Shown here piece by piece: positions 60,906-64,000 of a stretch of 64,000 nucleotides of DNA. How positions within the stretch are numbered: the stretch's first letter is position 1; each line of letters opens with the position of its first letter. The stretch is from Nonomuraea endophytica. Its GTDB lineage: Bacteria > Actinomycetota > Actinomycetes > Streptosporangiales > Streptosporangiaceae. The translations under genes were made by a program, and so were the position numbers. The DNA is taken from positions 62,001 to 126,000 of the forward strand of contig NZ_JACHIN010000012.1 in NCBI RefSeq assembly GCF_014203235.1. Reading direction: 5' to 3'. A model generated the notes under the pieces. The model was not told the DNA's origin and did no database searches. It saw nothing but the letters and a program-made list of their open reading frames with translations.

Positions 60906-62126
60906 GTGGAGCCGGCACGCATCTACGACCAGATCCATGAGTTCGACAACAGGGCGGACCCGTACACGCTGTACGCCGAGCTCCGCCAGACGCCCGTGGT
61001 GAGGCTGGATGACGGCGCCTACGTCGTCAACACCTACGAGCACATCGTCGCGCTGCTGCACGACCCGCGCGTCAGCTCGGACAGCCGGAACCTGGCCCAC
61101 CCGCCGGCCACCGAACAGCTGCCGCCCTCGTTCATCCGCGTCGACCCGCCCGAGCACGACCGGCTCAGAGGGCTGACGATGCGCCACTTCGGCCCGCCGC
61201 ACTCCCCGCTCGTGGTCGAGAGCATGCGCGGCGAACTGCACGAGCTCGTCAAGGACCTGATCGACGGCATCGCCGGCAGGAACCAGGCCGACATCGTCGA
61301 CGACGTCGCCTACCCGTTCCCCGTCACGGTCATCTGCCGCCTGCTCGGCGTCCCGCGCGAGGACGAGTCCCGCTTCCACGTCTGGGCCGACGAGATCGTC
61401 GAAACCCTCGGTCCCGGCGAGGGCAGCGTGGAGGAACGGACCCGCCGCCGCCAGTCAGCCGGGCTCGCGCTGGCGGGCTACCTGGGCGAACTCGCCCAGT
61501 CCCGCCGCGAGAACCCGCGCCACGACCTGCTGTCCGGGCTCGTCACCTACCACGGCCCCGAAGGGTCCATGTCGGAGACCGAGGTCATGACGACCGCGGT
61601 CCTGCTGTTGATCGCCGGGCACGAGACCACGGTCAACCTGATCACCAACGGCATGCTGACCCTCCTGCGCAACCCCGGCATGCTCGAACGGCTGCGCGAA
61701 GAGCCCGACCTGGTCATCGGCGCCGTCGAGGAACTGCTGCGCTTCGAGCCGCCCGTGCACTTCCTGCCCCAGCGCGTGGCCCTCGACGACATCACGGTCG
61801 CCGACGTCACCATCCCCAGGGGATCGAGCATCATCCTCGCCCTCGCCTCGGGCAGCCGCGACCCCGCGCACGTGCACGACCCCGACCGCTTCGACCCGGA
61901 CCGCCCCTACATCCAGCACCTCGGGTTCGGCGGCGGCATCCACAACTGCTTCGGCGCCCCACTGGCGCGCCTGGAAGCCCAGATCGCCCTCCGCCAGCTC
62001 GCCAAACGCCTGGTGAACCCCCGCCTGGTGACCGACCCACCCCCATACCGCCCCAGCTCAACCCTGCGCGGGCCACGCCACCTGGTCATCGCCTACGACG
62101 ACGTCCTGCCGTACCAGGGAGACTGA
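60906..62126 (+). CDS. Cytochrome P450
   Basis: A 406-aa bacterial P450. The heme loop FGGGIHNCFGAPLAR gives ligand Cys348; the I-helix has AGHETT (237-242) with the proton-relay threonine; the K-helix ExxR is Glu276-Arg279. Soluble, no membrane anchor. It is expressed with the ferredoxin-reductase fusion, which should be its redox partner. GTG start with GGGGG upstream. The oxidised substrate cannot be inferred; no biosynthetic cluster is visible around it. Confidence 0.94.
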   Translation: MEPARIYDQIHEFDNRADPYTLYAELRQTPVVRLDDGAYVVNTYEHIVALLHDPRVSSDSRNLAHPPATEQLPPSFIRVDPPEHDRLRGLTMRHFGPPHSPLVVESMRGELHELVKDLIDGIAGRNQADIVDDVAYPFPVTVICRLLGVPREDESRFHVWADEIVETLGPGEGSVEERTRRRQSAGLALAGYLGELAQSRRENPRHDLLSGLVTYHGPEGSMSETEVMTTAVLLLIAGHETTVNLITNGMLTLLRNPGMLERLREEPDLVIGAVEELLRFEPPVHFLPQRVALDDITVADVTIPRGSSIILALASGSRDPAHVHDPDRFDPDRPYIQHLGFGGGIHNCFGAPLARLEAQIALRQLAKRLVNPRLVTDPPPYRPSSTLRGPRHLVIAYDDVLPYQGD

Positions 62127-62365
62127 CCTTTCTCACCAGTCGTACTCCCACCTGTAGCTGTACCAGTGGCCCTTCAGGTGGCTGCCGCCGTCATTGGCAC
62201 CTCTTATCAAGGCTGGGGCTTTTGACGAAGAACGGCTGAGGCCGCTGAGAAGACGACCAGGAACGGTAATCCGGGCGGCTTGTTGATCACGGGGTCGCCC
62301 TATCGAGGGGGTGTGGGTCCGGGCGCGGCTGACCTTTTGGATCAGCCGCGCGAACGCGGGGGAGG
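62127..62365. other. Intergenic gap with a possible short coding remnant
   Basis: No gene is supported. On the reverse strand a frame ending at 62133 finishes with an aromatic-rich stretch (GGSHLKGHWYSYRWEYDW) that looks more like true protein than chance, but the frame before about 62200 is not protein-like. It could be the decayed end of a secreted protein. Confidence 0.3.
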
Positions 62366-62779
62366 TCAGGATGGGCGCGGGGCGCGGCGGGACCGGCGTT
62401 GGGCGAGTTCTTCCTCGTCCACCAGCGTGAGCATCGGCTTGCCGGGCTCGCACAGCATCGTGACGGTGAAGCGCACCCGGACGTCGTCGCGGTTGTTGCC
62501 GTCCTGGTAGTGGATGACGTCGCCGCCCGGCTCCCAGAAGGCCTCGCCGGCGTGTACGACCCGCTCCGGCTCGCCCTCGATCTCCAGCAGCATCTCGCCC
62601 TCCAGCACCAGGCCGAACGCGGGTCCTGAGTGGCGGTGCGGCGGCGTCCCGGGGTCGCCGGGCGGGTATTCGATCACTACCGTCATCGCGTGCGCGTCCG
62701 GCGGGATGAACGGCGGCTTGGCCTCCTGCAGCATGGTGAGGGCCGACTGCCAGGCGGTCGATCTCGGCTTGGATTCCAT
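62366..62779 (-). CDS. Cupin-domain protein
   Basis: A 137-aa single-domain cupin. Motif 1 is PGTPPHRHSGPAFGLVLEGE with two histidines, and motif 2 is HAGEAFWEPGGDVIHYQ with a further histidine, so a metal site is likely. Such proteins act as dioxygenases, isomerases or sensors; the role is open. GGAAAGG stands before the ATG. It is 22 nt after the NAD-binding gene on the same strand, so the two are probably co-transcribed. Confidence 0.88.
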   Translation of the reverse strand: MESKPRSTAWQSALTMLQEAKPPFIPPDAHAMTVVIEYPPGDPGTPPHRHSGPAFGLVLEGEMLLEIEGEPERVVHAGEAFWEPGGDVIHYQDGNNRDDVRVRFTVTMLCEPGKPMLTLVDEEELAQRRSRRAPRPS

Positions 62780-62801
62780 CTCGCGGTCACCTTTCCTGCG
62801 A

Positions 62802-63548
62802 CTACTTGTTGGTAGCGAGCCAATCGCGGTACGTGATCGTGCCCAGCGTGGCCCCCTCGTCGGGCACCAGCGTCCGCTCGCCGGGCACGCTGCCGAAGTA
62901 CTGCGCCCGCGGGTCGGTGACCACCTCGCGGGGGTCGTCCCAGGCGTCCAGCGCCTTACGGAAGAACTCGTCCATCTGGTAGCGCGTGGGCCCGGCGACC
63001 TCGGTCCGGCCGTTCAGCGGCGCGCCCACCGCGGCCCTGCCCACCGCCTGCGCCACCTCTTCAGCCGCGATGGGCTGGAACTGCACCGGCGCGATCCGTA
63101 CCTTGCCGTCCTCGGTGGCGGTGTCGGCGATGTTCCGGACGAACTCGAAGAACTGTGTCGCGTGCACCAGCGAGAACGGGATCCCGGACTTCTCGATCAA
63201 CTGCTCCTGAGCGATCTTCGCAGCGAAGTACCCGTTGTCCGGCATCCGCTCGGTGCCCACCACCGAGAGCGCGACGTGGTGGCCGACGCCGGCCGCCGCC
63301 TCGGCCGCCAGCAGGTTCCCGGTGGAGGTCTCGAAGAACTCCATCACCTTGGCGGGCTCGAAGGACGGCGAGTTCGACACGTCGACCACCACCTGCGCGC
63401 CCGCCAGCACCTCGGCCAGCCCTTCCCCGGTGAGCGTGTTGACACCGGTGTTCGGCGAGGCCGCCACCGCCTCGTGACCGTGCTCGCCCAGCTTGGTCAC
63501 GACCTTCGAGCCGATCAGTCCGGTACCACCGATGACCACGACCTTCAT
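62802..63548 (-). CDS. NAD(P)-binding NmrA-like protein
   Basis: A 248-aa atypical SDR with VVVIGGTGLIGSKVV at the N-terminus, VVVDVSNSPSFE and VALSVVGTERMPDNGYFAAK (a Tyr-x3-Lys pair is present), and SGIPFSLVHATQFFEF. Related proteins are annotated as NAD(P)H-binding or nucleoside-diphosphate-sugar-epimerase-like. ATG 63548 is preferred over the preceding GTG since GAGGGG then has normal spacing. It precedes the cupin gene. Confidence 0.88.
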   Translation of the reverse strand: MKVVVIGGTGLIGSKVVTKLGEHGHEAVAASPNTGVNTLTGEGLAEVLAGAQVVVDVSNSPSFEPAKVMEFFETSTGNLLAAEAAAGVGHHVALSVVGTERMPDNGYFAAKIAQEQLIEKSGIPFSLVHATQFFEFVRNIADTATEDGKVRIAPVQFQPIAAEEVAQAVGRAAVGAPLNGRTEVAGPTRYQMDEFFRKALDAWDDPREVVTDPRAQYFGSVPGERTLVPDEGATLGTITYRDWLATNK

Positions 63549-63664
63549 CACAAGCCCCCTCGCGTGTACGCCGGGGCACCTCGTGTGTCACCCGGTCGCC
63601 AGCTAAGACAGGCAGCCCCCCGGGCTTGTGACAACGTCGCAGAAATTCCTCGCGCGGGACGGCA

Positions 63665-64000
63665 TCACTGGGAGACGCTGGTGGCGCTGCGGCGCGGCCC
63701 GGCGTACCGCCAGAGGAAGTTGAGCAGCACGCTGGCGCGGTTGCGGCCGCCCAGCAGGTACGCCAGGTGCACGAAGATCCACACCAGCCAGGCGGGGAGC
63801 CCGTGCATGGTCAGCCCGTTGGGGAGTTGCAGCACGGCCTGGGCCTTGCCCACGGTGGCCATGATCCCCGGGTCGTCGTAGGAGAACGGCCGCGCCGGCT
63901 CGCCCCGCATGGCCGCGGCGATCTGCCTGCCGACGTGTGCGCCCATCTGGATCGCGGGCTGGGCGAGCTGTGGCTGGGACGTGGGCGGTCCGGAAAGGTC
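63665..64000 (-). CDS. ndh: Type II NADH dehydrogenase (NDH-2), 5' part beyond window
   Basis: The reverse strand is open from the right edge to TGA 63665 and gives 111 residues of a C-terminus: GPPTSQPQLAQPAIQMGAH, PFSYDDPGIMATVGKAQAV, GLPAWLVWIFVHLAYLLGG and FLWRY, the membrane-contacting tail of single-subunit NADH:quinone oxidoreductases. The FAD and NAD domains would lie to the right of the window. The gene symbol rests on this tail only. Confidence 0.85.
   Translation of the reverse strand, partial: DLSGPPTSQPQLAQPAIQMGAHVGRQIAAAMRGEPARPFSYDDPGIMATVGKAQAVLQLPNGLTMHGLPAWLVWIFVHLAYLLGGRNRASVLLNFLWRYAGPRRSATSVSQ

Noticed and set aside
1..64000. tRNA, rRNA, prophage or attachment sites
   Set aside because: No cloverleaf-like, ribosomal or integrase-type sequence was noticed on either strand by eye; a covariance-model scan would be decisive.

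Overview
The window is about 64 kb of very GC-rich DNA with dense genes, many GTG/TTG starts and short overlaps of the ATGA type. Gene content (PucR, SARP, ROK and TetR regulators, a PNPOx-family protein, P450 with a [3Fe-4S]-type ferredoxin, secreted tripeptidyl-aminopeptidase-like hydrolase, M23/SpoIID wall proteins, DUF4132) points to a soil actinomycete. Streptosporangiales (Nonomuraea/Streptosporangium type) is my best guess, by inference only. It reads as ordinary chromosome rich in catabolic, secreted and regulatory genes. I see no rRNA, tRNA, CRISPR, prophage or insertion sequence.

Layout. 0-4.7 kb: a cut-off LuxR/AAA regulator, an AraC regulator, and a run of three alpha/beta hydrolases closed by a hairpin. 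4.7-9.6 kb: a gene remnant, a 26-bp perfect palindrome, then an ABC transporter (ATPase, permease) followed by a NarL-type kinase and regulator. 9.6-13.3 kb: a beta-lactamase-fold hydrolase, then a ROK regulator divergent from nagA with a 23-bp AT-rich palindrome between them. 13.4-20.5 kb: two esterases, a GH36 alpha-galactosidase, a PucR regulator and an MFS transporter. 20.5-28.2 kb: a PucR regulator divergent from a five-gene operon DUF917 - HyuA-like - NCS1 permease - HyuA-like - DUF917, in which one HyuA-like protein has lost its nucleotide-binding motifs.

28-36 kb: small regulator/enzyme pairs: an ArsR-SRPBCC fusion with a promoter overlapping an operator, a TPR protein with a retropepsin-like fold lacking both catalytic motifs, a CsbD protein, a PNPOx-like gene and an alpha/beta hydrolase sharing an almost identical leaderless promoter element, TetR genes with inverted repeats, a decayed TetR fragment, a trypsin-like protease and an NmrA-type reductase. 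36-42 kb: a membrane-anchored HTH protein with an NBR1-type Ig domain, then three adjacent secreted wall proteins, two of which share a nearly identical N-terminal module fused to different catalytic domains (M23 and SpoIID).

42-50 kb: a TPR protein, a DUF4344 lipoprotein, a SARP-AAA regulator (possibly split from the TPR part), an ArsR regulator divergent from a membrane M28 peptidase with a 36-bp composite palindrome, an MFS fragment and an Rrf2 regulator. 50-57.6 kb: a 15-bp tandem repeat, an HTH_38/MarR-type regulator, a tightly packed operon of unknown function (ABC-2-like permease, 119-aa protein, DUF4132), and an OmpR-type two-component pair. 57.7-64 kb: a secreted peptidase-like hydrolase, a ferredoxin/ferredoxin-reductase fusion directly before a cytochrome P450, a cupin, an NAD-binding protein and the 3' end of a type II NADH dehydrogenase.

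Identities come from motifs read by eye; no database search was run. The most promising unexplained items are the duplicated DUF917/HyuA operon, the shared leaderless promoter element, the wall-protein module duplication, the DUF4132 operon and the membrane HTH-NBR1 protein.
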